Shown one piece after another: positions 1 to 5,921 of a stretch of DNA of 9,851 nt (its first letter is position 1; every line of letters starts with the position of its first letter). A program made the position numbers and the translations under genes. This DNA is from Candidatus Omnitrophota bacterium (GTDB taxonomy: Bacteria > Omnitrophota > Omnitrophia > Omnitrophales > JACROU01). Under the pieces are notes generated by a model. The model made no database searches. It saw only the letters and a program-made list of their open reading frames with translations, and was not told where the DNA came from. Location: positions 1-9,851 of the forward strand of contig JACQQR010000233.1 in the NCBI GenBank assembly GCA_016206875.1, in the 5' to 3' direction.

Positions 1-824
1 TCGGAACTCGGCCCCCGCCGGTGTGATTGTTCGTCATAGCCGAAAAAGTTCAAATGAATCACCGGAAGGCCGCGCGCAATATCGATTTTTGCGCCCAATA
101 CAATCATTTCGCGAAGCCACACGCACACAAATACGCGCGCCAAAACAAATTGCAATTCCATCCTGAATTTTTCGCCGTACTTCCAAGTGCCGTGAAAGCA
201 GTCATAGACGGCCAGAAAAAATTCCACCGTCAATAAAGAAATAATGCGCATGAGTATATCAAGATGAAACACAGACAACACAATCCAGGAAAACGGGTTC
301 AATGCTTTAAAAACTCCCTGCCAACCGAAACCGGCCGCGCAGAAATGCGATTCCGAAGCGCCTCCGCAAAAAATATTTGAATACGAACTTCCCCCTTCTA
401 AAAGCGCACCGCCTTCTTGTTGTTTTTGCGCTAAGCAGCGCTCTATTTCGGCGGCCGCTTTGGGTTCATACATGACAAAAATTTTTCCGCTTTGATGTTC
501 CACAAAATTAAAAGCCGGCACACATCCTTTGACGCCATAAAATAATTCCCCTTGAACTGCCGGGGTGGTGGAGGGCATGCCGGAGTAAAGAGAATGTTTT
601 TGATAGTGCTGCTTGGTTAGCAGAGAAGCCAAAAAGGGCATGCGCCTCTGCTCAAGGGCCCGCTCTAATTGAGTTTTTGAAAATCCATCGATCTGCACCA
701 AAACTAGTCCCTGGCCTGCGCCTGGCTCTCTGATCTTGGAAAGCCGGAGAAGCCGCACCGCCCAATAAGAGCGGCTGAACCATTGATGGAATTTCCGAAA
801 AAAACTGCTGATCTTGGCTATCAT
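1..824 (-). CDS. Alkaline phosphatase superfamily (type I phosphodiesterase/nucleotide pyrophosphatase-like) hydrolase, N-terminal part
   Basis: The minus-strand frame is open from an ATG at 824 to the left edge, giving 274 residues; the C-terminus lies outside the window. Visible family landmarks are the first metal-site strand LVLVQIDGFS (D46), the segment SGMPSTTPAVQ (residues 81-91), whose Thr is the expected metal-liganded nucleophile of nucleotide pyrophosphatase-like enzymes, and GYDEQSHRRGP near residue 262, where D264 and H268 fit the D-x-x-x-H metal site. The family hydrolyses phosphate mono- or diesters with two divalent metals; the substrate is not predictable here. A basic, aromatic N-terminus and hydrophobic stretches around residues 195-250 suggest membrane association. 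GGGAG lies about 6 bases before the ATG. The gene follows the 45-residue gene in the same direction across a repeat-filled 117-bp gap. Family assignment is firm and function is open. Confidence 0.85.
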   Translation of the reverse strand, partial: MIAKISSFFRKFHQWFSRSYWAVRLLRLSKIREPGAGQGLVLVQIDGFSKTQLERALEQRRMPFLASLLTKQHYQKHSLYSGMPSTTPAVQGELFYGVKGCVPAFNFVEHQSGKIFVMYEPKAAAEIERCLAQKQQEGGALLEGGSSYSNIFCGGASESHFCAAGFGWQGVFKALNPFSWIVLSVFHLDILMRIISLLTVEFFLAVYDCFHGTWKYGEKFRMELQFVLARVFVCVWLREMIVLGAKIDIARGLPVIHLNFFGYDEQSHRRGPSS

Positions 825-840
825 AGGCGCTCCCGTATCC

Positions 841-940
841 AGCGCACCAGCGCACCAGTCACCAGAACACCAGAAAAGACTATATGGTTTTACTGGTGCG
901 CTGGTGACTGGTGCACTGGTGCTCTGGTTTGTGCTCTGGT
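841..940. repeat. Degenerate CTGGTG/CACCAG repeat cluster with hairpin potential
   Basis: This gap between two co-directional minus-strand genes is packed with CACCAG units on its left and CTGGTG units on its right. The arms are inverted: 841-850 (AGCGCACCAG) is the exact complement of 893-902, and 852-865 (GCACCAGTCACCAG) is the exact complement of 901-914. Two alternative hairpins around a TATATGG core are therefore possible. The units are irregular (6-8 bp), so this is a decayed minisatellite or MITE-like palindrome rather than a CRISPR array. It could stop or attenuate transcription entering the phosphatase gene; that is inference. Confidence 0.6.
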
Positions 941-941
941 T

Positions 942-1079
942 TTACTCCCGTTCCTCTTCAGTAGTTTCTTCCTCCGGGGTATCAAATTCTTCGTCGGTTT
1001 TTCTTTCAGGTTGTTCGTATTCCTTCCCTGTTTTTTTTCTGTGTTCAAACGCACTTTGGGTACGCTCTTGTTTTTTCAT
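942..1079 (-). CDS. Small highly charged hypothetical protein (45 aa)
   Basis: The start is set by AGGAG placed 10 bases before the ATG at 1079. The same frame runs upstream to 1235 without any comparable ribosome site, so the shorter form is preferred. The product begins MKKQERTQSAFEHRKKTG and ends in a Glu/Thr-rich acidic tail (about residues 28-45, EEFDTPEEETTEEERE). Lys/Arg dominate the first half and Glu the second, with no signal peptide or membrane segment. It is probably disordered or partly helical. I recognise no family. It lies upstream of and in line with the phosphatase gene and downstream of a terminator that isolates it from the desaturase. Codon evidence is limited by size. 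Confidence 0.5.
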   Translation of the reverse strand: MKKQERTQSAFEHRKKTGKEYEQPERKTDEEFDTPEEETTEEERE

Positions 1080-1198
1080 GGCTTTATATCTCCTCTTTTT
1101 GTATGTGTGGGGAATCATCGACCCGTTACCGCTCAATTTCTGTGCCAAGGCTTGTTTATGTCTGAGGTAAGCGCTCAGGAAATAGGACGTAGGGAGAG

Positions 1199-1228
1199 AA
1201 AAAACCAATGTCTGAAATATCAGACATT
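1199..1228 (-). terminator. Probable intrinsic terminator of the first desaturase gene
   Basis: AATGTCTGA and TCAGACATT form perfect 9-bp arms around a 4-nt loop (1207-1228). On the minus strand they are followed by GG and six T (1204-1199), the layout of a rho-independent terminator 65 bp after the desaturase stop. The stem is AT-rich, so efficiency may be modest. A further TGTCTGA half-site at 1159-1165 leaves an operator role for the downstream small gene as an alternative. Confidence 0.55.
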
Positions 1229-1292
1229 GTGCCAAAAATCGGACATCAAATAAAAGCCCGAAAGAGGGGTTATGTTACGGAAACATGCGGCG

Positions 1293-2432
1293 CTAAAACG
1301 GAAGGTTTAAAAGGTGAATGGATTTCCACACTGCCAACGATTCCTGAAAACGGCGGCGGGCTTCCTCGTGCTTGAATGCCGCCTGCTTGTGGGCTTCGGA
1401 ATAACGCGCAATTTGGCGGCGCAAAACATCCTGATATTCCCGGGCCGAATGCTCCCAATCACTCAGGGTTTGTTTGAGCCTGTCATATTGCGTTTGGAGT
1501 AAGGTCTTGAGTGTCACGGAATGATGAGGCTCGATTGTTTCCAGGCGCGCGGCCATGCGTTGATTTTCTGCCGCGAGGCGCGCGGCCAAAATATGAAATC
1601 TCGAAACTGTTTTTAAATCCCAGGCCCAGCCCATTTTTGCCAGAAGCGCGATGACCCATTTGGTCGGATCCCACTGATACCAGCGCACGCCATTGCGGTA
1701 GTCACCCGGAAAATAATGATGATAATTGTGATAGCCTTCGCCGTTGGTGATGAGAGCGGCGAACCAATGATCTTTGGCGGAAGAATCAATGTCGTACGTA
1801 GCTTTGCCAAAAGTGTGGCAAACGGAGTTGATGCACCAAGTGGCATGATACACAAGCGCCAGTCTCGCAAAAACGCTCAGTAGGACGGCTCCTAATATAT
1901 GGCCAGTGAGCGCACCGATTATAATAGGAAGCAATACGCCGGCGCCGGCCGCCCAAAGCGCATAAAATTTGTGCTGATGCATCATGAGCCGGCTTTTTGC
2001 AAGGTCCTTCACGTTCTCAAAATGAAACTGATGCCTCCAGAAAATGAGCCAGCCGATATGGGCATGCCAAAATCCTTTTTTGATATTATAGGGATCTCGG
2101 TCGGTGTCCACGTACCGATGATGATCGCGGTGATGCGAAGACCATTCTAAAGCGGATTGTTCCAATGCGGCTGCGCCGAAAAAAAGCGCTAAAAATCGCA
2201 CAAAGGCATTGGCCTTAAATGTGGTATGGGCAAACAGCCGGTGATAGCCAAGCGTAATGCTAAAACTGGTTACGGCGAGATAGAAAAAGAATAGCAGCAA
2301 TTCAGAAAGGGAAATTCCGGCGAGGCCTATGTACACCGGGGCGGCAACGAATCCCAGAAGCGTGACCAAGGAGAAAAAAAGAATATTACCCCACATTATC
2401 TTTCTTTTTAATATGCTTCCAATATGGCTCAT
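1293..2432 (-). CDS. Delta-9-type fatty acid desaturase with C-terminal helical extension
   Basis: This is a membrane di-iron acyl-CoA/acyl-lipid desaturase that introduces a double bond into a saturated acyl chain. Counted from the ATG at 2432 (379 aa), all three histidine boxes are present: HRLFAH (64-69), HRDHH (101-105) and GEGYHNYHH (231-239). NG-EGYHN and the WDP segment near 255 are also typical of stearoyl-CoA desaturase-like enzymes. Hydrophobic pairs near 14-50, 75-95 and 160-195 fit four membrane spans. Residues beyond about 270 form a charged, Gln/Arg/Glu-rich, probably coiled-coil tail of about 110 residues that the second desaturase in this window lacks. An in-frame GTG at 2456 would add eight residues; neither start has a good ribosome site, but a candidate promoter close upstream favours the ATG. 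An associated electron donor is not encoded nearby. Confidence 0.93.
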   Translation of the reverse strand: MSHIGSILKRKIMWGNILFFSLVTLLGFVAAPVYIGLAGISLSELLLFFFYLAVTSFSITLGYHRLFAHTTFKANAFVRFLALFFGAAALEQSALEWSSHHRDHHRYVDTDRDPYNIKKGFWHAHIGWLIFWRHQFHFENVKDLAKSRLMMHQHKFYALWAAGAGVLLPIIIGALTGHILGAVLLSVFARLALVYHATWCINSVCHTFGKATYDIDSSAKDHWFAALITNGEGYHNYHHYFPGDYRNGVRWYQWDPTKWVIALLAKMGWAWDLKTVSRFHILAARLAAENQRMAARLETIEPHHSVTLKTLLQTQYDRLKQTLSDWEHSAREYQDVLRRQIARYSEAHKQAAFKHEEARRRFQESLAVWKSIHLLNLPF

Positions 2433-2478
2433 CACCCGGGCGACCCCCTTTGTCACTGTTTCGCGGTGAAAAGTGGGT

Positions 2479-2509
2479 AGTATACACGAAAAATTACAAT
2501 GCTGGGCAA
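2479..2509 (-). promoter_or_regulatory. Candidate promoter of the first desaturase gene
   Basis: Read on the minus strand, TTGCCC (2509-2504) and TATACT (2484-2479) resemble sigma-70 -35 and -10 boxes, but the 19-bp spacer is long. Predicted transcription from about 2472 would leave a leader of about 40 nt before the ATG at 2432. It is back to back with the promoter of the divergent repeat-protein gene. Confidence 0.3.
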
Positions 2510-2531
2510 AATTCGAATTTCGCGGTACAAT
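2503..2531 (+). promoter_or_regulatory. Candidate sigma-70 promoter of the secreted repeat-protein gene
   Basis: TGGGCA (2503-2508) and TACAAT (2526-2531) are separated by the ideal 17 bp and lie 35 bp before the start codon. They match the -35 and -10 consensus at four and five of six positions. The -35 box overlaps that of the divergent desaturase promoter, so the two genes could compete for polymerase. Confidence 0.45.
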
Positions 2532-2565
2532 TCTTTCCGTAGGAACCTACAAGGAGGTCATTTCC

Positions 2566-2874
2566 ATGAAGAAGAAATTTAAGTTAACAGGCGGGCTTGT
2601 GCTCGCTCTAGTGGTCAGCGCATTCATCGTCACAGGAACTGCTTATGCTGAAGATGCCCAAGAAGAGGCGAAGAAAGATGGCAATCCGGTAAAGGGATTA
2701 ATAGAAGGCACCGGAGAAACTATTGCCGGCTTAGGCGAAGGAACCGGAAAAGTTCTGAAAGGAGCTGCCGAAGGAACCGGTGAAGCAGTGAAAGGCGCCG
2801 GTGAAGAAACGGGTAAGGTCCTAGAAGGCGCAGGTAAAGGAACTCAAGAAACATACGAAAACGTTACAAAGTAA
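2566..2874 (+). CDS. Secreted small protein of five 11-residue glycine-rich repeats
   Basis: A perfect AAGGAGGT lies 7 bases before the ATG, so translation should be strong. The 102-residue product has a Sec signal peptide (KKKFK, a hydrophobic core to residue 23, cleavage after TAYA at 28) and a short charged linker. Five consecutive 11-residue units follow (44-54, 55-65, 66-76, 77-87, 88-98) with the pattern G-x-x-E-G-T-G-x-x-x-x, where the last four are mostly K/E-V-L-K/E. An 11-residue period matches the helical repeat seen in amphipathic LEA- and apolipoprotein-like helices, here with regularly placed glycines. I know no named family for it. A periplasmic, lipid- or surface-interacting role is a guess, encouraged only by the divergent desaturase. 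A terminator follows directly. Confidence 0.85.
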   Translation: MKKKFKLTGGLVLALVVSAFIVTGTAYAEDAQEEAKKDGNPVKGLIEGTGETIAGLGEGTGKVLKGAAEGTGEAVKGAGEETGKVLEGAGKGTQETYENVTK

Positions 2875-2902
2875 AGATCACTTTTGCGCCTTTGCACTAA
2901 AA

Positions 2903-2946
2903 AGAAGGTGACAGTCACTCAGGTGACAGTCACCTTTCTTTTTTTT
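2903..2946. terminator. Bidirectional intrinsic terminator
   Basis: GGTGACAGTCAC (2907-2918) pairs with GTGACAGTCACC (2923-2934) as a 12-bp stem with one A-A mismatch and a TCAG loop. A-rich sequence lies on the left and a T-rich run on the right. It lies between the convergent repeat-protein gene and the DoxX gene, whose stop codon it reaches, and can end transcription from both. The arms are also near-copies of each other in direct orientation. Confidence 0.8.
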
Positions 2947-3328
2947 ATCGTTTATCCAGGCACCACGTCACCCCACCCCGGCAGGCAATGAAGAAAAATA
3001 CAAAACAGTACAACACTGCCAGTTCTCCTTTATTGATAGCCGGGAAAAAAGCCGGGCCCAATTGAAATTGCCAGTGGAATTGGAAATAGGCCACAGCCAT
3101 CATGCCACTGGCCAGAAGTGCCGCCCAGCGGGTTTGAAATCCCACAAAAACGAGCAAGCCTGCGGTGAGCTCAATCACTCCGCCTACCCATAATTGTGAA
3201 CCCACGGGCGGATGAAAATCACTGAGAAAGCCAAAAAGTTTCTGGAACCCATGAAATGAAAGCATAGCGCCCGCCACAATACGCAAGAGCGCATAGGCGT
3301 GATCCGCATACTTAGCCAATTGTTTCAT
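2945..3328 (-). CDS. DoxX family integral membrane protein
   Basis: The 127-residue product starts MKQLAKYADHAYALLRIVAG. The ATG at 3328 has GGGGAGG about 5 bases upstream; an in-frame codon at 3352 lacks such a site. Family features are LLRIVAGAMLSFHGFQKLFG (residues 13-32), the conserved glycine-rich helix WVGGVIELTAGLLVFVGF (about 47-64), then two further hydrophobic helices (68-83 and 101-116), giving the usual four spans. DoxX proteins are linked to quinone/thiol redox metabolism and detoxification in several bacteria, but the specific activity here is unknown. It is downstream of the GDT1 gene in the same direction, 107 bp away. Two palindromes in that gap suggest separate control. Confidence 0.88.
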   Translation of the reverse strand: MKQLAKYADHAYALLRIVAGAMLSFHGFQKLFGFLSDFHPPVGSQLWVGGVIELTAGLLVFVGFQTRWAALLASGMMAVAYFQFHWQFQLGPAFFPAINKGELAVLYCFVFFFIACRGGVTWCLDKR

Positions 3329-3341
3329 ACCGCCTCCCCGG

Positions 3342-3353
3342 GTTGATATCAAC
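3342..3353. promoter_or_regulatory. Perfect palindrome upstream of the DoxX gene, candidate operator
   Basis: GTTGATATCAAC is a perfect 12-bp dyad with no spacer, 13 bp before the DoxX start and next to the ribosome site. A spacerless dyad suits a dimeric DNA-binding regulator better than an RNA hairpin. No regulator gene is adjacent, so the cognate protein is unknown. Confidence 0.4.
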
Positions 3354-3355
3354 AG

Positions 3356-3382
3356 GGGCGGTTCTCTTTAAGAGAACCGCCC
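3356..3382. terminator. Strong GC-rich hairpin between the GDT1 and DoxX genes
   Basis: GGGCGGTTCTCTT and AAGAGAACCGCCC are exact 13-bp complementary arms around a single central base. The hairpin lies downstream of the GDT1 stop and upstream of the DoxX start. Neither strand has a T run after it, so it is not a textbook intrinsic terminator. It may instead protect the 3' end of the upstream message, pause polymerase, or fold in the DoxX leader. Confidence 0.5.
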
Positions 3383-3435
3383 ATAAACGATTTTGTACTC
3401 AAACAGCCAACTTTTTACGCGCAGCCTCAGAGTTT

Positions 3436-4008
3436 TTATCTGGCACAAAGCACCCAAATGCCAAAAATTAAAAATAAAATGCCGGCCACAAGATGAACCA
3501 GCTTTACGGGAAGATATTTCCCCAGCAAAGTTCCAAAAGCCACATAGACGATGTTTAAAAGCGCTTGCGCCGAAAGCGAACCCAAAAATACGGCCGGCGC
3601 GTCTTTATATTTTAAGGCCAAACCGGCTGTGGCGAACTGCGATTTATCGGCAAATTCCGTCACCATGACTAAAAGAAAACCAATCCAAAAAGGGCCTAAG
3701 TGTTCGAATTTTTTTAAATGCTTGTCCTCATCTTCTTCTCTTTTTCCGCGAGCTGCAAGCAGATAAGCCCCCAAACCGATAAACGACAGAGCCGTGAGCC
3801 ACCGCAACAAAAGCGGCGGGACATAAATAGAAATCCACTCGGAAGCAAAAACGGCCACGGCAATGGCCGGAACATATCCCAAGGTCATGCCCGTAATCAG
3901 CTGAATAGGAGTGCGGTAGCGGGCGCTCAGCACCAAGGCCACAAGACGGGTTTTATCAGTAAGCTCCACAACGAGAATGGAAAGCAACGTGATGAAATAA
4001 GTTTTCAT
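3436..4008 (-). CDS. GDT1/UPF0016 (TMEM165) family cation transporter
   Basis: The family moves Mn2+ or Ca2+ across membranes and has two repeats, each with an E-x-G-D-[KR]-[TS] signature. From the ATG at 4008 (190 aa) the motifs are VELTDKT (14-20) and TEFADKS (117-123). Thr and Ala replace the usual Gly, while the functional Glu, Asp and Lys are kept. Hydrophobic spans near 3-14, 36-56, 65-86, 107-118, 134-155 and 165-188 fit six helices, with a charged loop KREEDEDKHLKK (89-100) between the halves. A TTG at 4047 with GGAG 6 bases upstream would add 13 polar residues. I prefer the ATG because family members start immediately before the first helix. The divergent neighbour is a metal-type periplasmic protein. 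I saw no Mn riboswitch. Confidence 0.88.
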   Translation of the reverse strand: MKTYFITLLSILVVELTDKTRLVALVLSARYRTPIQLITGMTLGYVPAIAVAVFASEWISIYVPPLLLRWLTALSFIGLGAYLLAARGKREEDEDKHLKKFEHLGPFWIGFLLVMVTEFADKSQFATAGLALKYKDAPAVFLGSLSAQALLNIVYVAFGTLLGKYLPVKLVHLVAGILFLIFGIWVLCAR

Positions 4009-4222
4009 GGATTTCCGCGAAGCGCAGGTTTTGATAATATCGTACAAAATTTCTCCGGTACACGCTGATGAATCATATCACTAGACTTATGGAAAACGAA
4101 AGAGGATATTGGCATCAAATTTTCATATCGCTTTTCACGGAAGTTTCGATAATAATGGGGTTGCGCGTACAAGGGTGTCCGGAATCTATCAGAACCCTGC
4201 TAATATAAAGGAGGAGTACATC

Positions 4223-4762
4223 ATGAATAAAAATAAAATGTGGGCGGCAGGATTTTTAGCGGTAGCGCTTGCAACAGGGATTCCCTCAAGCTACGCATTT
4301 CATGGCTCCTACGGTGAGCGCTCGGGCAGCGAAGACTTGGCTGGAAAATTTTTCTACAAAGCCTGCGGCGTATTATCGCAACGTGAAGCCTTAGGGCTTT
4401 CCGACGAGCAAGTGAACACCCTCAAAAATTTGAAGCTGGATATCCAAAAGAATTTGATCCGCCAAGGAGCGGAAATCAAAATTCTGGAACTGGAGCTTGT
4501 GTCGAAATTGCATAACACACCGATCGACACGGGCGCCGTGAATAAATTGATTGATCAAAAATACGACCTGAAGAAGGCGGTGAATAAAGAGCTGGTGAAC
4601 GCCTACGCGAAGCTGAAAAGCACGCTCACCGAGGAACAATGGGCCAAATTTAAAGAGCTGCAATACGGGCGCTCGAGCGGTGTAAAGAACGGCGGCGCTA
4701 ACGACAGCGCCTGCCCCATGGGCACTTGCCCCATGGACATGAAGGGGAAGATGAAACAGTAA
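4223..4762 (+). CDS. Spy/CpxP/ZraP-like periplasmic protein with Cys/Met-rich tail
   Basis: AAAGGAGGAG precedes the ATG at 4223 and fixes the start. The 179-residue product has a signal peptide cleaved after SSYA (25). Two LTxxQ-type motifs follow: GLSDEQ (58-63) and TLTEEQWAKF (134-143), with long amphipathic helices between them. This is the arrangement of the Spy/CpxP/ZraP family of periplasmic chaperones and metal or envelope-stress sensors. The C-terminus carries ACPMGTCPMDMKGKM (163-177), two CPM units with further Met, a plausible soft-metal (Cu) site; that is inference. The 214 bp separating it from the divergent GDT1 gene hold no clear promoter. No sensor kinase or RND efflux gene is adjacent. 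Confidence 0.82.
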   Translation: MNKNKMWAAGFLAVALATGIPSSYAFHGSYGERSGSEDLAGKFFYKACGVLSQREALGLSDEQVNTLKNLKLDIQKNLIRQGAEIKILELELVSKLHNTPIDTGAVNKLIDQKYDLKKAVNKELVNAYAKLKSTLTEEQWAKFKELQYGRSSGVKNGGANDSACPMGTCPMDMKGKMKQ

Positions 4763-4787
4763 ATAGGGCCACCTTCCTATTTCTTTA
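4761..4787 (+). terminator. Weak terminator-like hairpin after the Spy-like gene
   Basis: AAATAGG (4761-4767) and CCTATTT (4776-4782) pair around an 8-nt loop, and CTTTAATT follows. The stem begins inside the stop codon and is AT-rich, so it may leak into the downstream repeat element and desaturase gene. Confidence 0.35.
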
Positions 4788-4793
4788 ATTGAC

Positions 4794-4902
4794 ATAGTAC
4801 CGCAAAACATTTGATGTTGGGAACGCGGTACTATACGGCTTGTGAATGGGCTACGCCCATTTTCAATTTATTCATGCCGTACCGTAATAGTACCGCAAAA
4901 CA
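4794..4902. repeat. Composite direct/inverted repeat element (MITE-like or structured leader)
   Basis: The 16-mer ATAGTACCGCAAAACA occurs exactly twice, at 4794-4809 and 4887-4902. Between them GCGGTACTAT (4825-4834) is the exact complement of the first ten bases of both copies, so it can pair with either. The longer form is nested: 4825-4834 with 4887-4896, ACGGC (4835-4839) with GCCGT (4876-4880), and an apical ATGGGC-TAC-GCCCAT hairpin. The element ends 41 bp before the second desaturase. It resembles a small palindromic repeat unit but could act as a switchable leader RNA. Confidence 0.65.
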
Positions 4903-4943
4903 CCGGTCTTCTTTTGACCCTCAGAAATGTTCAATAAAAAATT

Positions 4944-5825
4944 ATGGCCAAATTAAAATCTACCGAAGATACTTATCCTGTACCCAAAGAGCAATGGCGC
5001 TGGACGGGCATTATTTTTGTTGCCGTGATTCATCTAGTGGCCTTGGTGGGCACACCTCTTTATTTGCTCAGCCACAAAGTTGCCGCATGGGAATGGGCGC
5101 TTTTCCTCGTGTATTTGTCTTTTTCCAGCATGTCAATTACGATGGGCTATCACAAGCTTTTTGCGCACAACACGTATAAAACCAACGCTTTCATCCGTTT
5201 TATTTTGCTGTTTTTTGGCGCTGCAACGTTTGAGCAATCGGCTTTAAAATGGGCTTCGCAGCACCGTCAACACCACCAATTTACCGATACCGAGCTGGAT
5301 CCGTACAGCATCAAAAAGGGATTTTGGTATGCGCATATCGGCTGGATTTTATTTTGGAAACACCGCGTAAATTACGAAAACGTTTTAGATTTGCAACGCT
5401 CCCGTCTGGTGATGCATCAGCACAATTTTTACAGCCTCTGGTCTGTGGGCGCCGGCATGGCCGTGCCCCTGCTGATTGGATTCTGGATGGGACACCCATT
5501 GGGGGTTTTTATTTTAGCGGTTTGTCTGCGGCTTGTGCTGGTGATGCATTCGGCTTTCTTTATTAATTCCTTCGGCCATACGTTCGGGGCCAGGGGCTTT
5601 GCGCCCGAGAACTCGGCCGGCGACCATTGGATTGGGGCCTTCCTCACCAACGGCGAGGGCTATCATAATTTTCATCACCGATTTCCCAACGATTACCGCA
5701 GTGGAATCCGCTGGTATCACTGGGAGCCCGGCAAGTGGATTATCTTTCTGCTCTCTAAACTTCGTCTAGCCTGGGACCTGAAAAAAACCCCCGAATTCAA
5801 ACTAAAAGCCGCCCTGGCTGAATGA
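4944..5825 (+). CDS. Delta-9-type fatty acid desaturase
   Basis: This 293-residue membrane di-iron desaturase is clearly paralogous to the one at 1293-2432: both share FGAAxxEQSAL, DPYxIKKGFW, AHIGW and RxMHQH-type segments. The histidine boxes are complete: HKLFAH (70-75), HRQHH (107-111) and GEGYHNFHH (237-245). Hydrophobic stretches near 22-42, 52-67, 83-96 and 170-207 give four spans. The protein stops soon after the conserved WDLKK segment, the usual family length. The start is the only ATG in frame after a stop codon, but no Shine-Dalgarno precedes it; the leader is A/T-rich. The composite repeat upstream may influence expression. The reaction is presumably unsaturation of membrane acyl chains; chain length, position and donor cannot be read from sequence. 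Confidence 0.95.
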   Translation: MAKLKSTEDTYPVPKEQWRWTGIIFVAVIHLVALVGTPLYLLSHKVAAWEWALFLVYLSFSSMSITMGYHKLFAHNTYKTNAFIRFILLFFGAATFEQSALKWASQHRQHHQFTDTELDPYSIKKGFWYAHIGWILFWKHRVNYENVLDLQRSRLVMHQHNFYSLWSVGAGMAVPLLIGFWMGHPLGVFILAVCLRLVLVMHSAFFINSFGHTFGARGFAPENSAGDHWIGAFLTNGEGYHNFHHRFPNDYRSGIRWYHWEPGKWIIFLLSKLRLAWDLKKTPEFKLKAALAE

Positions 5826-5833
5826 CCCACCTA

Positions 5834-5899
5834 AATTCTGCTGTCCCGGGGACACAACACTTCATTCTCGTTCACAATTAAGTACTGTATCCCCAGAAT
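5834..5899. repeat. REP-like palindrome, copy 1
   Basis: This copy lies between the convergent second desaturase and Fic genes. The core GGGGACACAACACTT and a right end TATCCCCAGAAT match the other three copies. Outer ATTCTG/CAGAAT arms are also present. Seven extra bases (CTGTCCC) sit between the outer arm and the core on the left, creating a local TGTCCCGGGGACA palindrome. The fold is a hairpin with an A/T-rich internal stem. It may also serve as a bidirectional terminator. Confidence 0.65.
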
Positions 5900-5921
5900 G
5901 TGATGCGTATTTCCGCACCGT

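Noticed and set aside
841..940. Possible CRISPR array
   Set aside because: The units are 6-8 bp, irregular and partly inverted. There are no 20-40 bp repeats with unique spacers and no cas gene.
1115..1150. Sigma-54-like element TTGGCACAGAAATTGAGC on the minus strand upstream of the small gene
   Set aside because: The -12 element lacks GC at the required spacing from GG, and no enhancer site or activator is visible.
783..1253. Long plus-strand open frames over the CTGGTG cluster and the small gene
   Set aside because: They have no ribosome site, show odd F/L/S-rich composition, and lie antisense to a minus-strand gene with a clear Shine-Dalgarno.
2521..2528. CGCGGTAC shared between the desaturase/repeat-protein intergenic region and the composite element at 4824-4831
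   Set aside because: An eight-base match without flanking similarity is within chance expectation for a window of this size.
4009..4222. yybP-ykoY manganese riboswitch ahead of the GDT1 gene
   Set aside because: I looked for its conserved loops because this family is often so controlled, but found no recognisable match.
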